A DNA stretch of 64,000 nucleotides from Himantopus leucocephalus (Eukaryota; Chordata; Aves; Charadriiformes; Recurvirostridae): contig RSEF01000001.1 of NCBI GenBank assembly GCA_003993805.1, positions 146,859,580 to 146,923,579 of the forward strand. Reading direction: 5' to 3'. The translations under genes were made by a program, and so were the position numbers. Below, piece after piece: positions 1 through 12,353 of the stretch. Numbering within the stretch: the first letter of the stretch is position 1; the number at the start of each line of letters is the position of its first letter. The notes below the pieces were generated by a model, which had not been told where the DNA came from, made no database searches, and saw only the letters and a list, made by a program, of their open reading frames with translations.

Positions 1-485
1 GATCTTTTTGTCCTGTGTTTTCTTTAGAGCAGTCTTCCTTAATTTAATTTCCTTTCTTGAGACAGAACATTATTCATGATGTCTCTGATCCTTCACAACA
101 ATTTCACAGAGCAGTCTAGTCTCTTCCACATTATTTATTTGCTTTCATTTTTTTAACGTATGTCCTCAAAGTAACTTCCCACTTAGTCATATGCTAAACA
201 CTGGTTCAGTCCCACGAAAACCACTGCCCCCTAAAATATCCTGCACAGGAAAGATGACCCAATTCCTGCATGGCTGAGAACTTCATATAGGGCTTCCTGC
301 CCCATTACGAAATTCAGGACATTACTAAAACCCTGTCTGAGTCACTACATGATCTCAACAAGTGGCAAATACCTGTAATAAGAAATGCCCCTTTTCCCCA
401 AACAGAGCTACAAGACACTTTTTAGGTTGACTTGGCATGGAGACAAAGCTAGATTTATTCTACAAGAAAAATAGCTCAAAACAAA
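1..485. other. Unique sequence, nothing recognised
   Basis: AT-rich DNA with no long open frame and no repeat that I recognise. It ends where the CR1 fragment beginning near 486 becomes recognisable. Confidence 0.5.
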
Positions 486-873
486 GGCTGTGGACCTGTT
501 GGAGCAAGTCCAGAGGAGGGACACAAAGATGATNNNNNNNNNNNNNNNNNNNNNNNNNNNNNNNNNNNNNNNNNNNNNNNNNNNNNNNNNNNNNNNNNNN
601 NNNNNNNNNNNNNNNNNNNNNNNNNNNNNNNNNAGAGTGTAGATTTAGATTAGCTATTAGGAAGAAATTCTTTACTCTGCAAGTGGTGAGGCACTGGAAG
701 AGGTTGCCCAGAGAGGTTGTGGATGCCCCACCCCTGGAATTGTTCAAGGCCACGTTGGATGCGGCTTTGAGCAACCAGGTTTAGTGGGAGGTGTCCCCAC
801 CCATGGTAGGGGGGTTGGAACTAGATGATCTCTAAGGTCCCTTCCAACTTAATGATTCTATAATTCTATGAAG
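486..873 (+). mobile_element. CR1 LINE 3' fragment (5'-truncated)
   Basis: This is the 3' end of a chicken-repeat-1 non-LTR retrotransposon. The left part reads through the conserved stretch before the end of ORF2 (ctgttggagcaagtccagag). After the 100-N gap it continues with the 3' untranslated part (ggttgcccagagaggttgtgg, aaggtcccttccaact) and stops in the octamer-type tail attctataattctatg, which marks CR1 3' termini. It is an avian signature. The minus-strand open frame over this segment is a shadow of the repeat and contains the gap, so it is not a gene. The copy is truncated and non-coding. Confidence 0.9.
534..633. other. Assembly gap, 100 N
   Basis: Exactly 100 Ns, the usual placeholder for a scaffold gap of unknown true size. 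It lies inside a CR1 copy, which plausibly caused the break in the assembly. Confidence 0.95.
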
Positions 874-2959
874 ATGGTGTTCAAGCTAGAAGGGAGCAAT
901 CCTATTTGGATAAACAAGGTAGTATCATTTGTACGTGGGATGCTGCATGAATCTGGGTAAAGATCTATAAGTATTATTCAGATTATGTCATCACTAAGTC
1001 TGATGAACACAATCTGACTGAAGAGCAGTTCTTTCTGGTACCTCTGGCTCACTCTGCCCGTGCATGTATCTCAGTCAGGTGTCTTCTGGTCTTCCTTTTT
1101 CCTGGACTCTGAACAGCTCTAGTGATGGGATGCTTAATATTGCAGGAAGAACGAATGAATGAATGACTACAGCTGATCATATGAAAGGATGGAAATAGCC
1201 AAAAATCAACAGTCAAATAAAAGAGGGGAAAAAAGTATGCACCAGATTTTGGATCAAAACAGCTTGAAATGATCAGTAAATTTATACCTGTGTGCAAAGA
1301 AAATAAATCTCCATCATAAACTGGACTGTAGCTATAAACACTAAGAATTTTCTTATTTGATATTAAGTCCTGGAAGTTATCTTACCCACATTTATGGTAT
1401 AGGTATTTAAAAATGCCAACATTGCGAAACATTTCTTCAGACATAAATTCTAGTTTGCCTTTTATACCCACAGGAGACAGCAAGAGCTTTGTAATCTACG
1501 TCTCTCTCTGTACTAATGACTCCACAACTATAATCCACACCCCACTGGTGTCTGTGTAATGGTCAAAAAAATGTGTTTTCGGTTAAAAGTTCGAGACAAA
1601 GAATGCCCAGTTGTCCATGAAAAGTTGTGAAAGTTGGCAGTGATATAAACAAGGACCCTGAGGATCACTGTTATAGACAACTTGTGAGATGAATGGAAGG
1701 CTTTGCGTTTGCCTCACAGTTCAGTATGATGTGCGCAGTATCGGCACTCCCGTCATTTGATGGCTTTCCTACTCTCCTTAACGCAGCTTCCTTCATCTGT
1801 ATACCTTAGAAACAGCATGTACCTAAACGCAGTATTGTGTGGCCTGTCTCATTTAGCTTTATAGCCACCTTTTGTCCTTCAGCCCTTTAACTGAACAATA
1901 GCTGTGCATCTTTCAGACCAGGATTCATTAGACATGCTCCATTCTGCCATAGATCTCTGGCAGACTGGCCTCACAATTCCCCCTGGTCTCAGTTTTCCTC
2001 TTGGAGGAAAGCATCTAATGACTACTAATGGATTTGAAGGCCAATATTTCACTGCTTTTCACCACAGTTTGAGGTAGAAAGAGCTAAAAAAGGTTTCTAT
2101 GAAGCATCATTATTTTAACTAATCTGAAGTGATCCATCCTGTGCATAGTACTCCTGAGGCATTCCTAGAAGCATTCATTTAAGTGATAGTATTTTGTTGG
2201 TCGGGAAGGCAGCATTTCAAGTCTTCCTCATTATTTCTAGATGTCCCTCAGAATATGACTGTTAACAATTGCATTTGGTTGCAGAGAACACAGAATAAGA
2301 ATTACAACATAAAAAGTACTGCAGCTAATAAGGAAATCCAACCAGGTACTGGAACTGTGCAGGGTTTTTTTAATCCTTTGCACAGAGTAGGAAGTTCAAT
2401 GTAACCCGCTGTTCTTCCTGATAGCAGATGACAAAACAACATCCAGCATTTGCAATAATTAACTGAAAATACATGCTAAGATATTATTACTTGGCTGTAA
2501 GTATCCATTGCTCCCCTTTCAGAAAAGGTCATATATTTCTCTAGGACAGGGAGGCATATAGGAAAGTCCATGTTCACATTTTTCTTTGAAATACAGCCCT
2601 TCTGAGTACCACAGCATTGCAGCCAATGGTGTCCTATAATTTCTGTTTGCTGCTACAGAGTTGTATCTCACCAAAAGACATAATAATAGCAACGTGATAA
2701 TTCAAAAATATTTGTGAACTTTGGAAGCGAGGATAATGCTTTAAAATGCTTACAGCTGAAGTTGAGTCAGTGATATTACACTGTTTTCATAATGGTAAAA
2801 TTGCATTGTGATCTACAAAGAGGAGCATTATTGCTTAAACAGTTCAAATTATCTCCGTTCTGCTCAGCACTGGGAAGGGCTCACCTGTGAGACTGGGTCC
2901 TGGGCTCTCTGCTGCCATGTCTTTTCTCTCCTGCCTCCCTGTTTTCCTGAGATACATTG
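874..2959. other. Unique sequence, nothing recognised
   Basis: Mixed AT-rich DNA with only short, stop-interrupted frames. No repeat, RNA gene or exon-like segment was recognised on either strand. Confidence 0.5.
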
Positions 2960-3340
2960 GCTAATTAGAGAAGGTTCAGAAGAAACAGCAGGAACGATCA
3001 GAGGTCTAAATGTCCTATAGCCTGAAGAAATCTAGGTTGCTTAGTCTAGGGAAAAGGAGCCCAAGGTGATGTACAGCTGTCTTCAGCTGTAGAGAAGGTA
3101 GCTGCAAAACAAAAGATTAATTAACCAATCTTTGTCAGCACTGAGTTTAGGGGAAAACATAACGGGCTTAAATTACATCAAGGAAGATTCAGATTTGATG
3201 TCAAGAAAAAATTCCTAATAGTGAGAATATTTGGACACTGGAACAGACGTTTGGGAGGCTGTAAAAATGTCCAGGCACAGAGAATATTCCCAATACTTCA
3301 GCCCTGAGAAACAGGAACAGGTGACATTGCACTGGAAGAG
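2960..3340 (+). mobile_element. Old, diverged CR1 LINE fragment
   Basis: The order of blocks matches the end of CR1 ORF2 and the start of its 3' region. There is a diverged equivalent of the 'aggaacgatcagaggtct' stretch, then 'cttagtctagggaaaaggag', then 'atgtcaagaaaaaattcct'. Similarity to the younger CR1 copies at 51-53 kb is visible but broken by many substitutions and small indels, so this is an old insertion. No intact coding remains. Boundaries are approximate to some tens of bases. Confidence 0.7.
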
Positions 3341-3404
3341 GAGGGATTAAATGGCCTCCTGAAGCCTTGTGCAGTACAATTTTTTATGCTTTTTATGCTA
3401 TAAA

Positions 3405-3560
3405 AATACACTTATGGAATCAAAGAGTAATTTACTTTATAAGAGATCTCTGAGGTCATCTGGTCCTATTCACCTGCTCAAACAATGCCAATTTATGTTG
3501 CAATTGCCCTGTTTGGTCAGGGTGCCCAGGTCCTTCAGGACCCTATTTTTTTTTACTATT
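3405..3560 (-). mobile_element. Old CR1 LINE 3' end, minus strand
   Basis: Read on the minus strand, the segment runs through the conserved CR1 end: a 'ggcattgtttgagcagg' stretch, then 'accagatgacctcagagatc', then an AT-rich tail with a degraded octamer. It lies directly beside the plus-strand CR1 fragment ending near 3340 but in the opposite orientation, so it is a separate insertion. It is heavily diverged and non-coding. Confidence 0.7.
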
Positions 3561-6500
3561 GCTTCAAGAGGATTGTATCCATCATGGCTTGTATGGTCTC
3601 TTCTATAATCAGTATTCTATCTCCTCCTCCTTTCATCCTGAATTCTTAATAACTCAAAACTTTGTGTATCCCTGCGTACTGGCCTTCCCATCAGAAGGAC
3701 ATGCATCTTTCACAATCCATGCACATGGGTACTAACGTAACTGCATCTTCAGATTCCTGTGTCTGGAGAAACAGGAATGGACATTATTGCACATGGAGGT
3801 AGAAAATTTATCAAAGCTCTATCAAGAGGGTAGTAAGAATCAAATGATCTGTGGAAGCAGTGTTTGAAATCAGTGCATTTCTGGATAATAATTTTCCTCA
3901 ATACATATCACAATGTTCATATCTTTAAACATCTTGGTTTATGAACGTTGTGAGATGTATTCAGCAACCAAAAGGTTTAAAAACCAGAACTCCAAGGAAC
4001 AGCTCCGCTGACCAGTGACCTGCTTTTCCCAGAAGCATCAATTGCTTGATTAACAGGAATGGCTGAGGAAAGACCCATCCTGTTGAGTTTCAACTGCTCA
4101 GCTCTACAAACACCAGACAGAAAGTGCTCCAGGAACACCTCTCCTGGTTTCCCTTATTCAAAGTGTTAAATGTCATTACAGCCAATAGAAATAATACAGG
4201 TGCATAACTTTTAGCTGCATAACTTTCCTCCACAAGTGCAAAAACTGTAACTAATAATTTCACCAACCTAAATGGTCAACTAGGTTGGAGCCTGGAATTT
4301 AGGAGCACAATAATATGCACAGCTGCCATCCAGCCACCAAAAAGGTTTCCTTAGAGCCTTCTTGTTCTTTTTCAACAATCTCTATAATGTAAATATTAAG
4401 AACACCATGGAAAGTAAATCTTCAGCTATGGGGATTTTCAAATTTGCAATGAGACCATGAAGCGTATGAGAATTATTTCCAGTTAGGTAACATCTTTGTG
4501 GGTTAAAGATTAGTTGGGTTAAGAAATGAAACTTGTCATCTTACCTTGAGAGGCATAATGTCATGATTTTCAGTGTAAAAGCAAAAGTCACCATTGCCTT
4601 CATTGAAATTTCTAGGCACTTAGCACTTTTGGTATCCAGTTTAAACCAATTCAGTCCAGCAACACCTTTGTCCTAGATGGATCCCAGGAAATAGCCACCA
4701 TTCTTAAAAGAGATCTGGAGGTAAACACTGCTACAGATTGCCTTGAAGTCTTGTCATTAGATTGGGGTGTAGGCAAGATAACTGTCAGTTAGGAATGATG
4801 AAAGTTGAAAACTTTCTCCCTGTTCTTTGGGAGAGGGATTGGACTTCCTGCCCTTTGAGTCTTTGATGATATTCTCAATGCATACAGATTTATTTAATGA
4901 GGCTTCCTTTGCCTTGTAGAAATAAATAAAAAATGAAATAGTAGGTTATTCTGGAATTTTCAGCTTCCTAATTTGATGCATATTCTCGGAGTAGCTCTTC
5001 AAAGTAGTCTACTGTTAATATTGTACCTTTTGCAGAATTATAGTCTAGTCCCAAAGAGACAGAATCAATCTGAATGTACTTATTTCTAATTTGCAGAATG
5101 CTGAATCTGTGAAGAACAGTTTTGGTATTTTTAAGGAACTGGAGGTATGCCAACACTACTGCTACTAAGATTTTTTTTCCTAATTACAATGTTGAACATG
5201 GTTAATTTCATACCAGTCATGAGATTTTACAATAGGTTGTAATATACTGTGAACCTACACTTCCACATTATATCAGAATCAGAAGTGATAATTGCATTGT
5301 ATCATCCTACAATAATGGTCCAATTAACCTATCATACTCTGCTCTAGTAGATCCCATTTTGAGTCAGTAGCTTTGTCTAGTTTAAAAAAAAAAATAGATT
5401 AGGTTCACTCTAAGCATTAAAGAAGTAGATAATTCCCCACTTCCTATGTCAGAGACAGCATTAAGTCCTAAATGAAATGACTGTTTTTCTCCTACAATCT
5501 GCGTTGTCCAAGGAAAGGTACCCTGGGGTATTCTGGAATATCGCCAGCAAAGGTCTATCTGCAGTGAGGATGAAGTAATTAAACACAAAAGTCTTTCTGG
5601 CAGCCTTCCTCTGTTAGTCTCAGGTTCACACTGAAGAAAACATGATGGGTTTCAACAGCTGCTACAAACATCTTGATTTTGGGTCCCAGTTCCTCCCATG
5701 GAAAGCTGATTTCCACAGACCCATTTCTTGGCATTTTCCCATTTTCTTGCAATATATTTCCCTTTTGGGATTTCTGAAGCGCACTTACATTTCAAATGTA
5801 CTTACACTAACAGGAAGTTCCCACAGTCCACCAGAAGCTCACAGTGAATCATGTGCAACGTGGCTACCATGAGGGCACCCTTTGGTCAGTGATCTCACAT
5901 TCATTTTGGGCTACACTTAAATGAGTATTTGTTGAACACATCTCTTACATAAAATTGTCTTGACTTTTCACTCAGAAAAATGGTTCTACCTCCATGTTAG
6001 AGCTGTCGTAGGTAAAAAGAAGAGGAAGGACTTTGGCATGCCTTTTCTGATGGATAAATGTAGAACAAGAGAACCAGAACAATTCAGTTCATAAGGAAAA
6101 ATGGATCTTAACTTAAAAAATGGATCCTCATTTCACATTGAGGAAATCAGGACAGACAAACATCCATACAGTGTGGCACAAACATGGTGAGGAGGACTGG
6201 TGACCTCAGTGTTCTGTCTGTGATTTTCCCTCCTCAGTTCAATTCAAGGTTAAACTTAAAGTTATTGTGCTTGACTTGGTTTATTACAACTATTGTAACT
6301 GTTATATTCGTAACCCACCCCTATTTCCATGAGTGGGTGGGGTCAAAAGCATTCACTCTTTTTCCCAAAAGGAGCTGTGGGAAGGAGTTCGTCCTTCTGC
6401 TGGTGGAAGGCTGTGGATGACTTTCACTGAAACAAGCTTTTTAAATGATTCTTGATATAAATGTAGATCTTCTGGACTTATTTGAGGATGATTTTTTTTT

Positions 6501-8961
6501 TCTGTCCCGAAACTTAGTGGAACTGTAGGAACTGAAACTTAGACATAATTGCCATAAAAAGGGTAAGAAATCACTAGGCGAAGATGAGGACTTCTATAAA
6601 GGTAGAATAATGAATAATGAAATGCATGCACTGGAACTATGTTGGGGAAGAGTTAACAGATAAGGCAGAAGTAAAAGGGGAAATATTTAAGAATTAAGGG
6701 TGCCTCAAAAGTAGGCAAATTAAGCTGTCCTACTAAAAAACAGAGTTAAAAGAAAAAATGGTAGAATTTATATTCTACAAATGAATACTGACTTGAAACG
6801 TGGAAAAATGTTTTCTACAAAATAATAAACTTGTTTTTCTTATTACTGTCACTAAACAATATCTAAACTCAAGTTTGCAGAGTATAATTGGCAGATTTCC
6901 ATTTATGCCAGTTTCTTGTTTCCTTCACATTTCTGTTCCTGGTAACAGCAGAAAGAAGTGTTAATTAACCTTAGCAGCAAAGCAATGTAAGACCATGCTC
7001 TGAATTCAGAATGTCTTCTGACGAGAGACAGCAGTCTGCAGTAAATTGTAAGTAATGCTGGCCTGTCAATTAAACAGGATGAGATAGGGAAAGAGGGCAG
7101 AAGATCTTCATATTGTTTTCTCGAACTGGAAAGACCAACAACTCAGTCAGTCAGAAATAATTGTCTGCATTACTGCCTGCAATTACTTTTAATGGGACTG
7201 TGATAATATCTGCACGCTGTGCTGATACAGTACTTGCAAGCCAGAGAGATGAAACAGTGTTTGTTCAGCTTTTTGAAACAGATGAATCAAGGAGAGATGT
7301 TTCACTGCAAAATTGTAGGTGTGTTTCAGAAAGAAATGCACACAACGATGATGTTCTGCATGTTATCTGGAAACTAGCACAACAAACTTCCGAAATGGGC
7401 AAGAATTAGTCAAGGCTATTATATTAGGCTTGGATAACAACAGCAATGCTGTGCATGGGCTGGCCGAATAAAACCAACCTAATTGAAGACAGCTCTGTAT
7501 AATTGCTGCTTTTTTTTTTTTATTTTAGTAATCATAACTGTTCTTATGCTCTTGAGCAGCTACCCGAATTCCAGGAAAGGAGGCACCGTGCACAAGAAGT
7601 GCTGCCTTTCCATTAAGGGGAAATTTCAATTCCAGTGAAAAACTTTTGATAAGGTGGATGAAAACTGACAAAGGCCTGTACGTTTCTTACCCGTTGTTTA
7701 CTTAGTAGAAATGGTTTGTATTTTGACTTTTTTTTTTTTTAAGGAAAACAGATTTGTCTTGATCCCCTTATATATTTTAAATTTTTTTCATATCTCATTA
7801 GATTTTTATGTGTTTTTCATAAGCAGACGATATTTGCTTGTTTGTCGCCTGCTCTTACAAAGTTCATACCAATCAGAAAATGGAAAACTAACACTTCTAG
7901 AAATATGGTTCCAAAATTCCAGTGATATTTTCAATACGTGGAGTCAAAAATGACTGGGGCATGTGAGGGTTTTTGTTTGTTTGTCTGGAGTAAATAAGCA
8001 TTTAATTATAAGTTTGTTAATTTATCAAATTAAATACACATTAATTAAAACTTAACAGCAAGCTAGTAAAGATGATTAACACCACAGGCCTCCTTGGTTT
8101 TCTAATAATGAAAGTTTCACACACACAAACAAAAGTTTATTAAAAAACTCATGCACAAAAGGGGAAAATTATGGATGGCATACTTTCTGGGAATTAAATA
8201 AAAATGTCATCATGAATTTCAATGGATTTATAATTTTTTTGCTGTGGTATTTTCTGCTTTATTCTTCTGAGGTCTCTTTGCTTAAAGAATCTACTGCTTG
8301 TTGTCCATGTCTTGATTTTGCTAATTAATAATAAAAATATCTCTTTGTGCCAGTAATGGGAAGAATTTCAGTTCTGAAGCTGAAAATTATTAGTTTCAGT
8401 TCTATAGAGACATGTTACTCCAAGAAATTTAAAAAAATTCGATTTACTGACCAATGATGTGCTTTGTTGTCTCAAGGGTTTTCTCCACTTACTGTCAGAA
8501 TCAAGTTCTTCCACCTTCTATTACTCTTTAAGGAACATATTTTGTTCCCATGGGAAGGATGTTCAGTGTAAACACAGTCTGCATAACATCCATGCATTCA
8601 GTTAAGATTTCTACTAAGAAAAAAGATCCAAGACTCCTTATACTGTTTGACTAATACCAAAAACAAACTCTGCTTTTCGTTATCAAGGCCCTACCTCTGG
8701 GTTCATATTAAAGGTATGAAGGGAAATTCTTTGTCGTACATTAGCTGCAAATAAATGCCTTCTGGCATTCATATGACCACCCCAATATCTTACCTTTCAG
8801 AAACAATTTGATCACGCGTTTTGCAAGAGCAAGGAAGCATGAAATGACTTGTCCCTAGCATCACAGCAATGTCAGGAGAGTTCCCAGCTTGTGCTTGATC
8901 TATTATTTGTATTTCTAATTTAAGCAGCTGAATTCAAACACTATCAACTCTTCCCCTGAAA
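3561..8961. other. Unique sequence, nothing firmly recognised
   Basis: More than 5 kb without a supported gene or repeat. There are simple T-runs near 7511-7521 and 7730-7741. AT-rich stretches with TAAT-type motifs lie near 6960-7100 and 7980-8060. The 82-codon open frame at 7161-7409 (plus) has a normal-looking amino-acid mix but matches nothing I know and has no supporting context. Confidence 0.45.
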
Positions 8962-10007
8962 TTATTTGCAATCTCCTGCAAACACTTGTGGGTTTTTCTG
9001 ACTCTTAAAACAAGGGTGGACATTCAGCTTAATATAATTTCCAGCTTGCAAGTCCTGCTCTGTTTCTCCAGTCACTAGGATGCCATCCAAATAATACTGT
9101 GTAGCAGCTGCTCTACGGTGATTTGAAAAAATACACTGCTGCACTCCGGCATCCCAGGGCAACAAGTCATACTGGAATAATCCTTTTAATAACTGATGGC
9201 AAGGCGGGGTGACCAGTCAGCACCACCTCCTGGTAAGCGGGGACCGAACTTGGTGAGCCCCTGTCCTCCCATGACGTGCCAAGTGAAGGAGGCATTGATC
9301 CATGTCTGAGGAAAGATTAATCGCTACTTTATAATCCTCATAAACTGGTACACTGCCATCTGTTTTCACTACAGTACACATATAACAGGGAAGATTATCC
9401 CTTCATTTTCTACCTCCCTGCACTGCTGTTTCAGAGACTGTTATTGTGGGAGCTTTTGGGGGGCTTTTGTACATATTGTGAAACTGCTCTGCTTTTGGAC
9501 TTGACTTTTAGACTTGACTTTTGGACTTGACTTTTAGACTTGACTTTTGGACTTAGCGCTGTTAATAGAACCTGCTGCTGAGGTGAGCATAGACATTTGC
9601 TCAATGAGCGGCTCCCTACTGACTGAGCACGCTGCCCAACGCACAACCTCGCTCAGCTTCTGAGTCCAGTTTGTGTAGCAGACTCCCACAAAACTCCAGA
9701 TCCCCACCTACTGCGATTGTCTGATGCCCTCGTATCTGCTGCCAGTCCCCAGCAGCAGGCAGATTGGTACAGGAGAGCATCTGAAGGCCCCAGTCTAACA
9801 CAGCCGTATATGTCCACCCAGCTTCACGCAGGTATATGGTGCCGCTGAACCACAGGGGCTTGTAGTGACTGCAGGGGTAGCACCGATCTGCCAAAGCACG
9901 CTGAAGGTGCATACTTGTATCCAATACCTGCATTTTCTGTCCAACTGTATTGCTACTAACTGAACTGGGATGACCAATTTTTGAAATGAAGAGCATGGAT
10001 AACACAT
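8962..10007 (-). pseudogene. Decayed LTR-retroelement pol relic, Ty3/gypsy-like reverse transcriptase
   Basis: In one minus-strand frame, three pieces line up in the order expected of a retroelement pol. A protease-like segment contains AVLDWG (DWG codons at 9787-9795). The block KTDGSVPVYEDYK (9328-9366) looks like the start of a reverse-transcriptase domain. The box YLDGILVTG lies in 9067-9096, where the catalytic YxDD has become YLDG. All three are in the same frame (offsets divisible by three), with 143 and 90 codons between them. An in-frame stop at 9217-9219 and an apparently short spacing between the RT blocks show it is dead. The K-DG-DYK pattern with LPW upstream of the YLD box is closer to Ty3/gypsy elements than to bird ERVs as I remember them. 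An ancient ERV is the main alternative. No LTRs are visible around it. Confidence 0.5.
9492..9556. repeat. 13-bp minisatellite, five units, alternating
   Basis: Five consecutive 13-bp units of the form cttttRgacttga. The variable base alternates g, a, g, a, g, which gives a 26-bp higher-order period. The last unit ends in a diverged cttag. It lies inside the retroelement relic and accounts for a lysine/serine-rich shadow frame on the minus strand. Confidence 0.9.
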
Positions 10008-11049
10008 TTCTTTAGAGAACTGAAAAGCAGCAGTTGCATCAAAGAATGGAGTATCGCAAGTACTGAGGTTTTCTTAAACTGAAAAACCCAGAAAGTGTGG
10101 CAAACTCTTTGGCAGTTGCACCTTTGCTCTGGCTAACTGAGAAAATGATGAAATCGCACATGTTTAATGATGTTCCTATTATCAAACCACAGCTAATGTT
10201 TTTTCAGGGTCCTAAAGACTGTGCTGTTCTTTTTAACTACAACAGTAAGTAAGGAGTTGTTTGTTGTGCTATACCTAGACGTCTTATGAGCTCTACTAAT
10301 AAAAAACATCTCTAGTATTGAAATAAAAGCAGCACACTTTCAGAGTGTCTCATCATGTCCAGGTATGTTATTTTCATGTTAGCTTATCCCATCCTGCAAA
10401 GATGACATTTAGTTACAATTAACTTAAAAAAACCAGAAAATAAAAAACAACAACCCAAAGCAGATAGGTCTTCAACTTGTGTGTGCCTCAAGTAAGGAGA
10501 AGACATATACAATTAATGCAGTCTTTCACAGCAAAATGTAAACGTACAAATATACAAATGTTAGAACAAGTATTGCCTACTTAATACAAAATAAAATTAA
10601 AAGTAATACAAAATTAGGAGAGGTAACCTGGACAAATATTTGCAAAGAACTTTAGCAACTCACTTTTAACACACTCGATGATTACTACTACTGCAGTTAT
10701 TTGATGGCCTCAGATGCAAGTAGGAGCAGTCAGAAGCAAAGTGCAACAGGGAAGGCCAAATTTTAGGAATTTCTAGGTGAAAGAAAGAAGCACCCCTTCA
10801 CACAAACTACCCTCTATCCTCACCCTTGTGCTTTTCATACTCTCTCTTCATCTTGTTCTCCTTTCAGCTATTAACTTAGCCCTGCAAAAATTGATCCTTA
10901 CAGAGAATTTCACTGTTTTTCATGATCTCCTAAATCTGCACAATGGTGAAATTTGTCCTGCAGCAGCACCTGACTCCAGATGTCTCTATCATACTGCTGT
11001 CACGCCCAACAAGCTTCCTGTTCACCATCAGCTAGTTCAGCCCTCAAGG
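10008..11049. other. Unique sequence, nothing recognised
   Basis: AT-rich DNA without a supported gene. The open frame starting at 10777 runs into the 100-N gap and is not evidence of coding. Confidence 0.5.
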
Positions 11050-11149
11050 NNNNNNNNNNNNNNNNNNNNNNNNNNNNNNNNNNNNNNNNNNNNNNNNNNN
11101 NNNNNNNNNNNNNNNNNNNNNNNNNNNNNNNNNNNNNNNNNNNNNNNNN
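11050..11149. other. Assembly gap, 100 N
   Basis: Exactly 100 Ns, a placeholder gap. Sequence to its right is a CR1 relic, so a repeat probably caused the break. Confidence 0.95.
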
Positions 11150-11205
11150 CACTGAGGATGATCTGTTCCATGACTTTACCAGGCACTGAGATGATCTGAC
11201 TTTTT
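11150..11205 (-). mobile_element. Short CR1 LINE relic bordering a gap
   Basis: The segment 'atctgttccatgactttacc' followed by 'aggcactgag' matches, with scattered substitutions, the region at about 52535-52585 of the better-preserved minus-strand CR1 in this window. That region is the reverse-transcriptase part of CR1 ORF2. The rest of the copy is probably hidden in the adjacent gap. Confidence 0.6.
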
Positions 11206-12123
11206 CCTGTGGCAATGTCCTTGCACAGACATGATAGTTCATGGTGGACATAGGAAGGGGGAAGATGAGCTCCTTCCAGCTGCACTTTGAAGAAGAGCCA
11301 TGCTACTTTTCAGTCACAGTATAAAACATGTATTTTTATATAATGAACCCAGAGAACAAGAGCAGATCCTGCGTAATCACACCACAAAACAACAAGTCAT
11401 CACTGAGGGCCTGATGCACTGTGCACTAGAGTATGATATGAAGCATATTGAAATTTTATAAATCCTGCTACAGAGAAACAAGATTCAATCCCAGTTACTT
11501 CTAGAATTGTCTTTCCTCTTTCTAATTGTTTTGTTGGAAACTTATCCCATTCTGTACACAATTTAACAGTAAACTTCCTTGCCTATTCTCAGGACAAGAA
11601 AAATTGTTCACAGGAAGAAAGCAGATGCTTGAGACAGTCAAGCCTGAAATACAGGTCAGCAGGCTTCAGCAGGAGACCAAAGCTAGGGAACTACTGAAAC
11701 TATTTGTGCAGGGAAAAGCCTTTAAGATTACAGAAGTTTAGGACAAACCATTGGTCACAGCAGTCAATTTTACCCCTTTCTCTTCAGTGGTCTGGAATTT
11801 CACTTCTACTCTATATAGGAAAAAATAGCTATGTATACATTTTACTTGTTACCAGCAAATTCCTATAAAACAACAATGTCTCTGTGCCATATAGATAAGC
11901 GCTCTGGCTTATTTTTCTCTGAACTAGATACTTGTCCATTAAGCAACACAAGCAGTGCACATCTACCCCAGCCCATTTTTGGCTGAGTCACAGAACAGCT
12001 TGCACCCCTACACCTAAGATCTCCACCCCACAAAACCAGAACAGCCTTATCCATATCATCTATTAGGAATGGTCCACGGCCCATGCTGTTCCCTAAGCCA
12101 CCTTTGGCCTTGCATGAAGAGCA
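11206..12123. other. Unique sequence, nothing recognised
   Basis: No repeat or coding signal was recognised on either strand. Open frames here are short and unlike known proteins. Confidence 0.45.
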
Positions 12124-12237
12124 CTTGCTGACCACTAAAACTGTACCAGAGAATAAGCTAATGATTTGACAGGATTGGGNGCTTGCTGACCACTGAAACT
12201 GTACCAGAGAATAAGCTAATGATTTGACAGGATTGGG
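12124..12237. repeat. Direct duplication around a single N at 12180 (probable assembly artefact)
   Basis: Bases 12124-12179 and 12182-12237 are the same 56-bp sequence with one a/g difference, separated by N plus one base. A single N exactly at a duplication joint suggests two overlapping contig ends placed end to end rather than merged. Confidence 0.85.
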
Positions 12238-12353
12238 GTCTGCTTACCTGCACCATGCCCCTACTTAATGGACACCACGCCCAAACATGGACATAGCCAA
12301 ATGGACCCCGAGATCATGAAGTCCAGCTGCTGCCAGAATACAGCAATTGTGTC

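Noticed and set aside
460..774. Minus-strand open frame across a gap
   Set aside because: It reads through 100 Ns and is the reverse of a CR1 3' end.
10777..11285. Several overlapping open frames around 11.0-11.2 kb
   Set aside because: All run through the 100-N gap, so their openness is not real.
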